7,263 nt of DNA, taken from contig JAFNUH010000101.1 of the NCBI GenBank assembly GCA_017384185.1, forward strand, positions 1-7,263. Reading direction: 5' to 3'. The translations under genes were made by a program, and so were the position numbers. The DNA is from Alistipes sp. Its GTDB lineage: Bacteria > Bacteroidota > Bacteroidia > Bacteroidales > Rikenellaceae. This document shows positions 1 to 7,198 of this stretch, piece after piece (position 1 is the first letter of the stretch; each line of letters opens with the position of its first letter). A model generated the notes under the pieces. That model was given only the letters and a program-made list of their open reading frames with translations. It was not told the origin of the DNA and did not search any database.

Positions 1-106
1 AGATACCATTCACATCCAACGAGGGACGAACGCCCGTGCGCTCAATAGTGGTGTAGCCAGCCTCACCCTCGACCTCGTCTATATCGAGAGCCTTCTTATA
101 ATTCTA
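1..106 (-). other. In-frame amber codon and the dipeptidase frame continuing beyond it
   Basis: On the minus strand the codons read AAC TTT TAG AAT TAT AAG AAG, giving N-F-stop-N-Y-K-K. The 34 complete codons after the TAG contain no further stop and look like the next conserved block of M20 dipeptidases (GEAGYTT, then RPSLDVNG). From memory, relatives read roughly APFDEEAYKKAL here. That would put the TAG at a Glu position, one base change from GAG. The residue alignment is recalled, not computed. There is no ribosome start signal after the TAG that would make this piece a separate gene. Confidence 0.8.
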
Positions 107-910
107 AAAGTTTAAGGGAGCCTGATTAATTGCCTCACGCTGGGCGGGTGTCAACTCACTAACATCGTCATAGAAACCAGGGATGGTAACACGACCGTTG
201 TCGTCCACTAATGACGATACGAGGCGTGTCAATACATTTGCAGGGTTAGCCACGGCACCACCAAAGAGACCCGAGTGCAAATCCTTGTTAGGACCAACAA
301 CCTCGACCTCCATATATGTAAGACCACGCAAACCGCAGGTAATAGAGGGTGTATCCATCGAAATCATCGAAGTATCTGATACGAGAATAATATCAGCCTT
401 CAACATCTCCTTATAATCCTCACAGAACTTATAGAGGCTGGGTGAGCCAATCTCCTCCTCGCCCTCAAGCATAAACTTTACGTTGCAGGGGAGAGAATCT
501 GTTGCACACATAGCCTCAAATGCCTTGGCGTGCATAAAGAGCTGACCCTTATCATCATCAGCACCACGACCCCAGATGCGACCATCCTTAATCACGGGCT
601 CGAAGGGTTCTGTGCGCCACTCCTCACGAGGGTCAACGGGCATAACATCGTAGTGACCATAAACCAACACAGTCTTTGCCGCAGGGTCAATAATCTTCTC
701 AGCATATACTACGGGGTTGCCATCGGTAGGCATCACCTCTGCACGGTCAGCACCAGCCTCCACCAAGGCAGCAGCCAACCACTCGGCACACTTGACCATA
801 TCGCCTTTATGCTCCGACTGTGCGCTGATTGAGGGGATGCGCAACAGGTCAAACAACTCGCTCAGGAAACGCTCCTTATTGGCGTCAATATAATTTTGTA
901 CTTTTTCCAT
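1..910 (-). pseudogene. M20-family metallo-dipeptidase, interrupted by an in-frame TAG and cut by the window edge
   Basis: Family role: cytosolic di-zinc M20 peptidases (PepV/CNDP/ArgE-DapE type) cleave dipeptides or related amide bonds. Visible motifs from the ATG at 908-910: VYGHYDVMPVDP with H86 and D88 (first metal ligand and associated Asp), WGRGADDDKG with the bridging Asp about D119, EGEEEIGSP with the general-base and metal Glu at about E152/E153, VSDTSM with D179, and DLHSGLFGG with H212 in the start of the lid/dimerisation domain. The frame meets TAG at 104-106 after 268 residues, whereas relatives are usually about 450. After the TAG the same frame stays open to the window edge and reads NYKKALDIDEVEGEAGYTT and then RTGVRPSLDVNG, which is typical of the family. 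So this is a point nonsense change, sequencing error or recoding, not a real C-terminus. A 268-residue product would lack most of the lid and the C-terminal metal His, and so should be inactive. It starts 24 bp after glmM and probably shares its transcript. Confidence 0.85.
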
Positions 911-934
911 TTATATAAATATAGTTTTAAGATT

Positions 935-2323
935 TTATAGACCACAAATATCCTTTATCTCGCCCATAATACGCTGCGCCAAAGCATCAGCCTCGTCTGC
1001 CGATTTAGCCTCGGTATAGACACGAATAATAGGCTCGGTATTAGACTTGCGAAGGTGTACCCAATTCTCGGGGAAATCAATCTTTACACCATCTATATCG
1101 TTCACATTCTCATTAGCATAACGCTCCTTCATCTCACGCAATACTTTATCTACATCAATCTCAGGCGTGAGCTGGATTTTATTCTTCGATGCGTAGTATG
1201 CAGGGTAAGTTGCTCGAAGCTCTGTCATCGTACAACCCTTCTTCACAAGATGAGTCAAGAACAATGCCACACCAACAAGCGCATCACGACCATAATGAAG
1301 AGCAGGGTAGATAACTCCACCATTACCCTCGCCGCCAATCACAGCACCTACCTCCTTCATCTTTGTTACTACGTTTACCTCGCCAACTGCCGATGCGCTA
1401 TACTCTCCACAGTGAGCCTTAGTCACATCGCTCAATGCACGTGACGAGCTAAGGTTAGAGACTGTATTACCAGCCGTGTGAGACAAGATATAATCAGCAA
1501 CGGCAACCAGTGTGTACTCCTCGCCAAACATCGTACCATCCTCGTTTACCAATGCCAGACGGTCAACATCGGGATCGACAACAACACCCAAATCTGCACC
1601 CTCTTCAATAACGGCACGAGAGATGTCAGTAAGGTGCTCAGCCAGCGGCTCGGGGTTGTGCGCAAAGTGTCCGTCGGGTGTACAGTTAATCTCCACAACA
1701 TCGCAACCCAAGGCACGCAAAAGTTCGGGAATAACGACGCCGCCGATAGAGTTTACGGCATCAACTACAACCTTGAATCTGCGCTCTTTAACAGCTGCTA
1801 CATCAACCATCTCAAGAGCTAATACCTGCTCGATATGTGTAGGGTTGAAATCCTCTCGCAAAACGACCTTTCCAATGCCATCAACTTCGGGGAAAACAAA
1901 CGCCTCATCCTCCGCCAAAGCCAACACACGCTTGCCCTCAGCATCATTCAAAAACTCACCCTTCTCGTTCAAAAGTTTCAAGGCGTTCCACTGCTTGGGA
2001 TTGTGTGAAGCGGTGATGATAATACCACCGTCTGCCTTATGTGTAATAACTGCCATCTCTGTTCCAGGAGTAGTACAGAGACCCACATTAATCACGTCAA
2101 CGCCACATCCGAGCAACGTACCCTCGATAATATCATTGACCATCTCGCCAGAGATTCGTGCATCACGACCAACAACAATGGTTAGACGCTTGCCGCCGTG
2201 CTTCTCGCTCATAAAGCGAGCATAAGCTGTTGTAAACTTCACAATGTCGATAGGAGTCAGGTTATCGCCCTGCTCACCACCGATTGTTCCACGGATACCA
2301 GAAATAGATTTAATTAGAGTCAT
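935..2323 (-). CDS. glmM: Phosphoglucosamine mutase (alpha-D-phosphohexomutase family)
   Basis: Converts glucosamine-6-phosphate to glucosamine-1-phosphate in the cytosol, the step before GlmU on the way to UDP-GlcNAc, peptidoglycan and lipid A. At 462 residues it has normal length with all four domains. The N-terminus SGIRGTIGG is the usual family start. TASHNP carries the phosphorylated catalytic Ser, S106. DPDVDR (250-255) is the metal-binding loop with D250, D252 and D254. GGEGNGG (330-336) is the sugar-recognition loop, and RKSNTEP (425-431) is the C-terminal phosphate-binding loop. The sugar loop is GEGNGG rather than the GE-x-SGH of E. coli GlmM, so phosphoglucomutase or phosphomannomutase activity cannot be excluded from sequence alone. 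The ATG at 2321-2323 is chosen because the conserved N-terminus begins at once. It is the first gene of a leftward unit with the M20 dipeptidase and ends in TAA. Confidence 0.87.
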   Translation of the reverse strand: MTLIKSISGIRGTIGGEQGDNLTPIDIVKFTTAYARFMSEKHGGKRLTIVVGRDARISGEMVNDIIEGTLLGCGVDVINVGLCTTPGTEMAVITHKADGGIIITASHNPKQWNALKLLNEKGEFLNDAEGKRVLALAEDEAFVFPEVDGIGKVVLREDFNPTHIEQVLALEMVDVAAVKERRFKVVVDAVNSIGGVVIPELLRALGCDVVEINCTPDGHFAHNPEPLAEHLTDISRAVIEEGADLGVVVDPDVDRLALVNEDGTMFGEEYTLVAVADYILSHTAGNTVSNLSSSRALSDVTKAHCGEYSASAVGEVNVVTKMKEVGAVIGGEGNGGVIYPALHYGRDALVGVALFLTHLVKKGCTMTELRATYPAYYASKNKIQLTPEIDVDKVLREMKERYANENVNDIDGVKIDFPENWVHLRKSNTEPIIRVYTEAKSADEADALAQRIMGEIKDICGL

Positions 2324-2357
2324 TTTATCTTGTTTTAGTAATTATACTTCTATTAAA

Positions 2358-2390
2358 AAAAAGTAGTTTTATTTTGTAATTCGATGTAAA
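2358..2390 (-). promoter_or_regulatory. Candidate Bacteroidota-type promoter for glmM
   Basis: Read on the minus strand, TTTA (2387-2390) is followed by 21 bp and then TACTTTTT (2358-2365). Compared with the -33 TTTG and -7 TAnnTTTG elements of Bacteroidota primary sigma promoters, each element has one mismatch and the spacing is in the usual range. Transcription would begin near 2350, leaving a leader of about 25-30 nt. The spacer is very AT-rich, so chance matches are easy. Confidence 0.35.
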
Positions 2391-2403
2391 TATATTACTT
2401 TTA
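2372..2403 (+). promoter_or_regulatory. Candidate Bacteroidota-type promoter for the nucleoside phosphorylase
   Basis: TTTTG at 2372-2376 matches the -33 element. After 19 bp, TACTTTTA at 2396-2403 matches the -7 TAnnTTTG element except for the last base. Transcription would start near 2410, about 30 nt before the ATG at 2441. It overlaps the candidate glmM promoter on the other strand, so the two could compete or share a regulator. Confidence 0.45.
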
Positions 2404-2440
2404 TGCCATATAAAAAAGTCAAACCACGAAAATTTATCAT

Positions 2441-3325
2441 ATGCAGCAAAGAGTAATACCCTCTTCGGAATTGATTATCAATAGTGACGGTACAATATTC
2501 CACCTTCACTTGAAACCCGAGCAGCTCGCTGATACCGTGATAATGGTAGGTGACCCTGCCCGTGTAGCGATGATTGCAGCATATTTCGACAGCGTAGAGT
2601 GTGAAGCATCAAACCGTGAGTTCAAGAGCGTAACGGGTAGCTACAAGGGTAAGCGAATGACGGTTATGTCAACGGGTATCGGCATCGGAAATATTGATAT
2701 TTCTGTGACCGAACTTGACGCTTTGGCAAACATTGATTTCGCCACTCGCACCATAAAGAGTGATTTCCGTCGTTTGACTTTAGTGCGCTTAGGCACATCA
2801 GGCGCCCTGCAAGCCGACATCGAGGTGGGAGATATTATCTTCGCCCGCACATCTGTGGGTTTTGACTCACTGCTCGGATACTATGCAGGTCGCAACGAGG
2901 TGTGTGATTTGGAGATGGAGCGCTCGTTTATGGAGCATACCCAGTGGAGCAACGTATTGGCTCCGCCATACTTCATTGATGCCGACCAGGAGCTTTGGGA
3001 GCACTTCAAAGACTCCGTGAAGGAGGGTATCACCATCGCAGCACCAGGCTTCTACGCACCTCAGGGTAGATATGTGCGTCTGCAACCCGCCGACTGTAAT
3101 CTTAACGAGAAGATTGAGTCGTGGCGCTATTACGGTCGTCGTATAACAAACTTTGAGATGGAGGGCTCGGCATTGGCTGGTTTGGCTAAGTTGATGGGGC
3201 ACCGTGCCACAACCATCTGTACAATTATTGCCCAGCGAGTAGCAAAGCAGGCTCAGCCAGATTACAAGCCCTTCGTTGAGCGAATGATTCGTATGGCGCT
3301 GGATAAGCTGGCAGCGCTCGAATAG
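2441..3325 (+). CDS. Nucleoside phosphorylase, uridine-phosphorylase-like (NP-I family)
   Basis: Family role: reversible phosphorolysis of a (deoxy)nucleoside to free base and (deoxy)ribose-1-phosphate in cytosolic nucleoside salvage. Visible in the 294 residues: GDPAR at 37-41 (phosphate-binding loop), GTSGAL at 118-123 (matching GTTGAI of E. coli Udp), FYAPQGR at 204-210, and NFEMEGSAL at 237-245, whose E-M-E motif binds the ribose. Q208 and R210 keep the Q-x-R spacing that recognises uracil in E. coli Udp (Q166, R168). This favours uridine over purine nucleosides, but the substrate is an inference. At 294 residues it is longer than the roughly 250 of E. coli Udp, partly through an N-terminal extension of about 25 residues. 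It is divergent from glmM and ends in TAG. In the same frame a TAA follows only ten codons later. Confidence 0.85.
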   Translation: MQQRVIPSSELIINSDGTIFHLHLKPEQLADTVIMVGDPARVAMIAAYFDSVECEASNREFKSVTGSYKGKRMTVMSTGIGIGNIDISVTELDALANIDFATRTIKSDFRRLTLVRLGTSGALQADIEVGDIIFARTSVGFDSLLGYYAGRNEVCDLEMERSFMEHTQWSNVLAPPYFIDADQELWEHFKDSVKEGITIAAPGFYAPQGRYVRLQPADCNLNEKIESWRYYGRRITNFEMEGSALAGLAKLMGHRATTICTIIAQRVAKQAQPDYKPFVERMIRMALDKLAALE

Positions 3326-3375
3326 AGTAGTAGCAATAATAGCAAGAGCTGCTAAACAAATTTTAACGAAAAGAA

Positions 3376-3383
3376 TTTATTTG
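3376..3383 (+). promoter_or_regulatory. Weak candidate -7 element upstream of dnaN
   Basis: TTTATTTG matches the Bacteroidota -7 element TAnnTTTG at seven of eight positions when the second base is ignored, and lies 28 bp before the dnaN ATG. No good TTTG -33 element is seen 19-21 bp upstream. The 86-bp gap (3326-3411) between the phosphorylase and dnaN is AT-rich and large enough for a separate promoter, but the evidence is thin. Confidence 0.25.
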
Positions 3384-3411
3384 AAAATATAATAACGAAA
3401 ACATAACAAAA

Positions 3412-4536
3412 ATGAAATTTACAGTATCAAGTTCAGCACTTCTGTCGCTCTTGGCGACAACAGGTAAGGTAATCAGCAATAAGAGTTCTCTCCCCATCTT
3501 GGAGTACTTCCTTATGGAGCTCAAGGATGGCGAGTTGACCGTTACAACCTCAGATTTGGAGACTACACTCATCGGCTCAATCACCGTTGACAATGTAGAG
3601 CGTGAGGGTGTTATTGCTGCACCTGGCAAGTTGATGCTCGACTCATTGAAGGAGTTCCCTGAGATGCCTCTCGTTATCGAGGTTAACGACACTACTTGGG
3701 AGATTCAGATTACTTGGGCAAGCGGTCACCTCTCAATCCCCGGTGCAAGCGCAGTAAGCTATCCTGCGGTGCAGACTCTGGGTAATGAGCGCAAAAATAT
3801 CACATTGGATGTTGACCTTTTGGTAAACGGCATTAACAAGACTATCTTCGCTACGGCTGACGACGAGTTGCGCCCCGTGATGAATGGTGTATATTTCGAC
3901 TTCTCGACCGAGGCTCTTACATTTGTTGCAACAGATGCTCACAAGTTGGTTAAGTACAACGCAGAGAACAGCAGCGACATCACATCGTCATTTATCTTGC
4001 CTAAGAAGCCCGCAAACCTTTTGAAGGCCCTGCTGGCAAAGGAGGAGGAGCCCGTAAACGTAGCTTTCGATGCAAAGAACGTAACCTTCGAGCTCAAGAA
4101 CTTCAAGCTCGTTTGCCGTCTTATCGAGGGTAATTACCCCAACTATAACGCTGTAATCCCCACAGCAAACCCCAATAAGGTTTTGATTGACCGTGTTGAG
4201 TTTGTAAACGGTATTAAGCGTGTAGCAGTCTGCTCAAACCCCTCTACAAACCTTATCCGTATGGATATTGCAGACAACAAGGTAAACCTCACTGCGCAGG
4301 ATATTGACTTCTCAGTATCGGCTAACGAGACTATCTCTTGCAGCTACGACGGTCAGCCCGTAACCATCGGTTTCAAGTCAACTTTCTTGGTGGAGATTCT
4401 CTCAAATATCGACACTCCTACGGTAGTTGTCGAGTTGGCAGACTCTACCCGTGCAGGTGTATTCAAGCCTGTTTACGACAATCAGCCCTCAAGCGAGACG
4501 CTTATGTTGCTGATGCCGATGATGATTAATGCGTAA
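3412..4536 (+). CDS. dnaN: DNA polymerase III subunit beta (sliding clamp)
   Basis: Homodimeric ring that encircles DNA and tethers the replicative polymerase and many repair enzymes. At 374 residues it has the normal length for three clamp domains, roughly 1-120, 125-250 and 251-374. Family landmarks are SSLPILEYF (25-33), RPVMNGVYF (154-162), ATDAHKLV (173-180, E. coli ATDGHRLA), RLIEGNYPNYNAVIP (236-250, E. coli RLIDGRFPDYRRVLP) and the terminal LMPMMINA, equivalent to the E. coli VMPMRL end that helps form the partner-binding pocket. The ATG at 3412 gives the standard MKFTVSSSAL start, and A-rich sequence precedes it with no Shine-Dalgarno site. It is not next to dnaA here. The exonuclease begins 10 bp after its TAA, suggesting co-translation of two DNA-replication or repair proteins. 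Confidence 0.97.
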   Translation: MKFTVSSSALLSLLATTGKVISNKSSLPILEYFLMELKDGELTVTTSDLETTLIGSITVDNVEREGVIAAPGKLMLDSLKEFPEMPLVIEVNDTTWEIQITWASGHLSIPGASAVSYPAVQTLGNERKNITLDVDLLVNGINKTIFATADDELRPVMNGVYFDFSTEALTFVATDAHKLVKYNAENSSDITSSFILPKKPANLLKALLAKEEEPVNVAFDAKNVTFELKNFKLVCRLIEGNYPNYNAVIPTANPNKVLIDRVEFVNGIKRVAVCSNPSTNLIRMDIADNKVNLTAQDIDFSVSANETISCSYDGQPVTIGFKSTFLVEILSNIDTPTVVVELADSTRAGVFKPVYDNQPSSETLMLLMPMMINA

Positions 4537-4546
4537 AACGTAACAG

Positions 4547-5317
4547 ATGAAACTAAACCTTAAACGCCCGATTGTTTTCTTCGACCTGGAAACAACGGGC
4601 GTTGATACAGCCAAAGACCGCATCGTCGAGATTTCGATGGTGAAGGTTATGCCCAATGGCGACGAGATAACACGTACTCGCCTTATCAACCCGCAGATGC
4701 ATATCCCCGAGCAGGCTACTGCCATCCACGGCATCACCGACGAGGATGTGAAGAGTGAGCCTACATTTGCGCAGATTGCAAAGTCGTTGGCACAGTTTAT
4801 CGAGGGGTGCGACTTCGGCGGCTTCAACTCTAACCGCTTCGATTTGCCAATGCTTGTCGAGGAGTTTTTGCGTGCAGGTGTGGATGTCGATTTCAAAAAG
4901 CGTAAGTTTGTCGATGTGCAGAACATCTTTCATAAGATGGAGCAGCGCACACTCGTTGCGGCATACAAGTTCTACTGCGACAAGGAGCTTACCGACGCAC
5001 ACTCTGCCGAGGCAGATACGAAGGCTACCTACGAGGTGCTGATGGCGCAGCTGGACCGCTATCCCGATTTGCAGAACGACGTGGCGGCTCTTGCCGAGTT
5101 CTCTGCTCGTGGCGAGACGGTGGACTATGCCGGTCGTATTGTCTATAACGAGAAGGGCGAGGAGGTGTTTAGCTTCGGCAAACACAAGGGACGTGTCGTA
5201 AGCGAAGTATTCCAGGAGGAGCCGAGCTACTATGCGTGGATGATGAATGGCGACTTCCCGCTCTATACAAAGAAGGTTATTACGGAGATTCGTTTCCGTG
5301 ACAACAAGATGTGTTAA
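4547..5317 (+). CDS. DnaQ-like DEDDh 3'-5' exonuclease with ExoX-like C-terminal domain
   Basis: Two-metal 3'-5' exonuclease of the DnaQ/epsilon superfamily, acting on DNA ends in proofreading or repair. In 256 residues the full DEDDh set is present: D13 and E15 in FFDLETTGV (Exo I), D99 in FNSNRFDLPML (Exo II), and H152 and D157 in AHSAEADT (Exo III). After the nuclease domain (about 1-175) a linker leads to a small domain at about 207-245, reading FSFGKHKGRVVSEV, then YYAWMMNGDFPLYTK. This resembles the C-terminal domain of exodeoxyribonuclease X (G-K-H-K-G signature). It is unlikely to be the polymerase epsilon subunit itself, because it has that extra domain instead of an alpha-binding tail, though this is not certain. 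It lies 10 bp after dnaN, so a clamp-linked role is plausible. The minus strand is also open across the whole gene, which I judge a codon-use artefact. Confidence 0.88.
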   Translation: MKLNLKRPIVFFDLETTGVDTAKDRIVEISMVKVMPNGDEITRTRLINPQMHIPEQATAIHGITDEDVKSEPTFAQIAKSLAQFIEGCDFGGFNSNRFDLPMLVEEFLRAGVDVDFKKRKFVDVQNIFHKMEQRTLVAAYKFYCDKELTDAHSAEADTKATYEVLMAQLDRYPDLQNDVAALAEFSARGETVDYAGRIVYNEKGEEVFSFGKHKGRVVSEVFQEEPSYYAWMMNGDFPLYTKKVITEIRFRDNKMC

Positions 5318-5355
5318 ACCCAATGTACGACAAGGGTTCGTGCAAAGATTTGGAT

Positions 5356-7197
5356 ATGAAGATTTTTAAGAGAATAATTACTGCAGGATTGCTTCTTTCG
5401 ACCCTCACGGTTGCTGCCGTAGAGTTTATGCCCGTGGAGAAGTCTCCCGTCATTGTCTTTATCAATGGCAAGAAGTACTATGTTCACACCGTCAAGTCGG
5501 GCGATACGCTCTACTCAATAGCCAAGAAATATGAGGTGGGAGAGAGCACTATCCAAGAGTGTAACCCGGGCGTGGCTGATGGATTGCGCATTGACCAGAC
5601 GGTAAAGATTCCCGTTCCTGAGTCGGCTATAAACAATGCTCGCACCGAGAAGAAACGCAAGAAGGATTTCATCACTCACAAGGTATTGGCAGGTCAGACA
5701 CTCTATGCTATTGCCCGTGACTATAATATCTCAGTTGCTCAGTTGCGAGAGGACAACCCTTCGGTAAATCCGCAGGCATTGACTATTGGCGAGACTTTGT
5801 GGATTCGCCGCAATGCTATGGGCTCATCTAATGAGCAGCAGGCACAAGCTGAGATGGCGGAGTACGCCGATAATCTCAACAAGGCAACCGATGACGACGG
5901 CTACGACCACCACGTTGTAAAGCCTGGTGAAACGGTATATTCTCTCTCTCGACGTTATGGTATTACCGAGGCTGAGTTTGCTCAGTTGAACGACCTTTCG
6001 CAGGGTCTTAAGGCGGGTGCTATAATCCGTATCCCACGAGCTAAGCAGGAGGAAGAGCAGACGGCAGTTGCTGATAATACAACGCTTCAGGGTGCCAATA
6101 TTGACATAACATTCCAGCGATTAGATGCTATGCAGCCACTCAACGTTGCACTTATGTTGCCGATGAATATCAACTCTAAGCCAAATGCAAGCTATGTAGA
6201 GTTCTATCAGGGCTTCCTGTTGGGATTGGATGATGTGAAGGAAAAGTACAACGGTGACACAAAACTCACGGTCTATAACACTGCTCACGACCAGTTAAAG
6301 GTACAGCAGATTGTTGGCAGCACGATGTTTGAGGGTACAAACCTTATCGTTGGTCCCGTATATGAGGATGAGCTTAACCCCGTATTGCAGTATGCTCATA
6401 AGCACTCTGTGCCGGTGGTATCTCCTCTGGCAAATATTACGGCTGTGCAGAGCCCTGTATTGTACCAGCTATCACCCGCCGTTGAGAAGAAGTACGAGAA
6501 GATTGGCAACCTGGTAGATGGTGGCAGAGATATCTATCTTATCTATGCATCATCGAACGACAAGGAGTTTGAGCAGGAGATTCTGCGAGAGCTTCACGGT
6601 CGTCCCTATGCAGCTTATAACTACTCATTCGCAGACCAGAAATCGACCTTTACACCTCGCAACGCCGAGGCGAAGCCAATCGAGAGTATGGACGACATAC
6701 TAAAGAGCGAGAAGCCTTGCCTGTTTATCGTGTTGGCAAATGCCGAGACCGACGTTGACCGCATCCTGGGAACAATATCTTCGTCAAAGGTTGCTCTCAC
6801 AGACCGTAGTGAGCCGAGCGCTCAGTATGTTGTTTTGGGTACATCACGTTGGGGTAGATTCAACAATATTGACCACACATCGTACTTCAACAACAACGTT
6901 GTGATGATTTCGACATACCACGCTAAGCGTGATTCAAAGGCAGTTCGAGAGTTCGATAGCCGCTATATTGAGGCTTATGGCGCATTGCCCTCGTTGTACG
7001 CATATCGTGGTTACGACACCGCTATGATTTTCTGCGCAGGTATGCGTGGCGATATAGATTATAAGATGCTCGACAAGCGTTACACTCCGCTACAGACTAC
7101 ATATAAGTTTGTAGGCGGCGAGAATGGTGAGCGTTATATCAATCAGGAGTGGGTACGTGTTAACTACAATAGTAACTACACAATAACCCTCGAGTAA
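5356..7197 (+). CDS. Secreted protein with three LysM domains and a type-1 periplasmic-binding-protein-like domain
   Basis: Probably a periplasmic, peptidoglycan-bound protein; its exact function is unknown. Counting from the ATG at 5356 it has 613 residues. MKIFKRIITAGLLLSTLTVAA is a clear signal peptide with a likely cut after VAA and no lipobox Cys. Three LysM repeats follow at about 41-87 (HTVKSGDTLYSIAKKY), 106-152 (HKVLAGQTLYAIARDY) and 185-228 (HVVKPGETVYSLSRRY). After a polar linker, residues about 261-600 look like a type-1 periplasmic binding fold, as in branched-chain amino-acid receptors or the C-terminal half of LpoA: PLNVALMLPM, a FYQGFLLGLDD helix, LIVGPVYEDEL and VPVVSPLAN. 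The last two resemble the crossover strands of that fold. The frame also has a GTG at 5311 and an ATG at 5323, but the signal peptide decides for 5356. No transporter permease gene is nearby, so ligand sensing or a cell-wall regulatory role is as likely as uptake. Confidence 0.85.
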   Translation: MKIFKRIITAGLLLSTLTVAAVEFMPVEKSPVIVFINGKKYYVHTVKSGDTLYSIAKKYEVGESTIQECNPGVADGLRIDQTVKIPVPESAINNARTEKKRKKDFITHKVLAGQTLYAIARDYNISVAQLREDNPSVNPQALTIGETLWIRRNAMGSSNEQQAQAEMAEYADNLNKATDDDGYDHHVVKPGETVYSLSRRYGITEAEFAQLNDLSQGLKAGAIIRIPRAKQEEEQTAVADNTTLQGANIDITFQRLDAMQPLNVALMLPMNINSKPNASYVEFYQGFLLGLDDVKEKYNGDTKLTVYNTAHDQLKVQQIVGSTMFEGTNLIVGPVYEDELNPVLQYAHKHSVPVVSPLANITAVQSPVLYQLSPAVEKKYEKIGNLVDGGRDIYLIYASSNDKEFEQEILRELHGRPYAAYNYSFADQKSTFTPRNAEAKPIESMDDILKSEKPCLFIVLANAETDVDRILGTISSSKVALTDRSEPSAQYVVLGTSRWGRFNNIDHTSYFNNNVVMISTYHAKRDSKAVREFDSRYIEAYGALPSLYAYRGYDTAMIFCAGMRGDIDYKMLDKRYTPLQTTYKFVGGENGERYINQEWVRVNYNSNYTITLE

Positions 7198-7198
7198 A

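Noticed and set aside
104..106. Pyrrolysine insertion at the in-frame TAG.
   Set aside because: No pyl genes or insertion context are visible, the family has no known pyrrolysine member, and the site is not catalytic. A simple substitution is far more likely.
1055..1444. A 129-codon plus-strand open frame opposite the C-terminal half of glmM.
   Set aside because: No domain, no promoter or start signal, and it is fully contained in a well-supported gene.
1512..2225. A 237-codon plus-strand open frame opposite glmM.
   Set aside because: It is a Ser/Thr-rich low-complexity translation with no motifs, and glmM on the other strand is complete and conserved.
3340..3354. A small hairpin, TAGCA-AGAGC-TGCTA, after the nucleoside phosphorylase as a possible terminator.
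   Set aside because: The stem is only 5 bp, mostly A-T at its ends, and is followed by AACAAATTTT rather than a direct T-run. Too weak to call.
4553..5323. A 256-codon open frame on the minus strand across the whole exonuclease gene.
   Set aside because: It has no recognisable domain, is rich in His, Leu and Cys as expected for a mirrored frame, and lies opposite a gene with a complete catalytic motif set. It is best explained by codon use.
5345..5352. AAGATTTG as a -7 promoter element for the LysM gene.
   Set aside because: It ends only 3 bp before the ATG, so transcription would start inside the coding region, and no -33 element matches.
5311..5355. Upstream starts for the LysM protein (GTG 5311 overlapping the exonuclease end, ATG 5323).
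   Set aside because: They would put a polar, charged 11-15-residue stretch before a textbook signal peptide that starts at the ATG at 5356.
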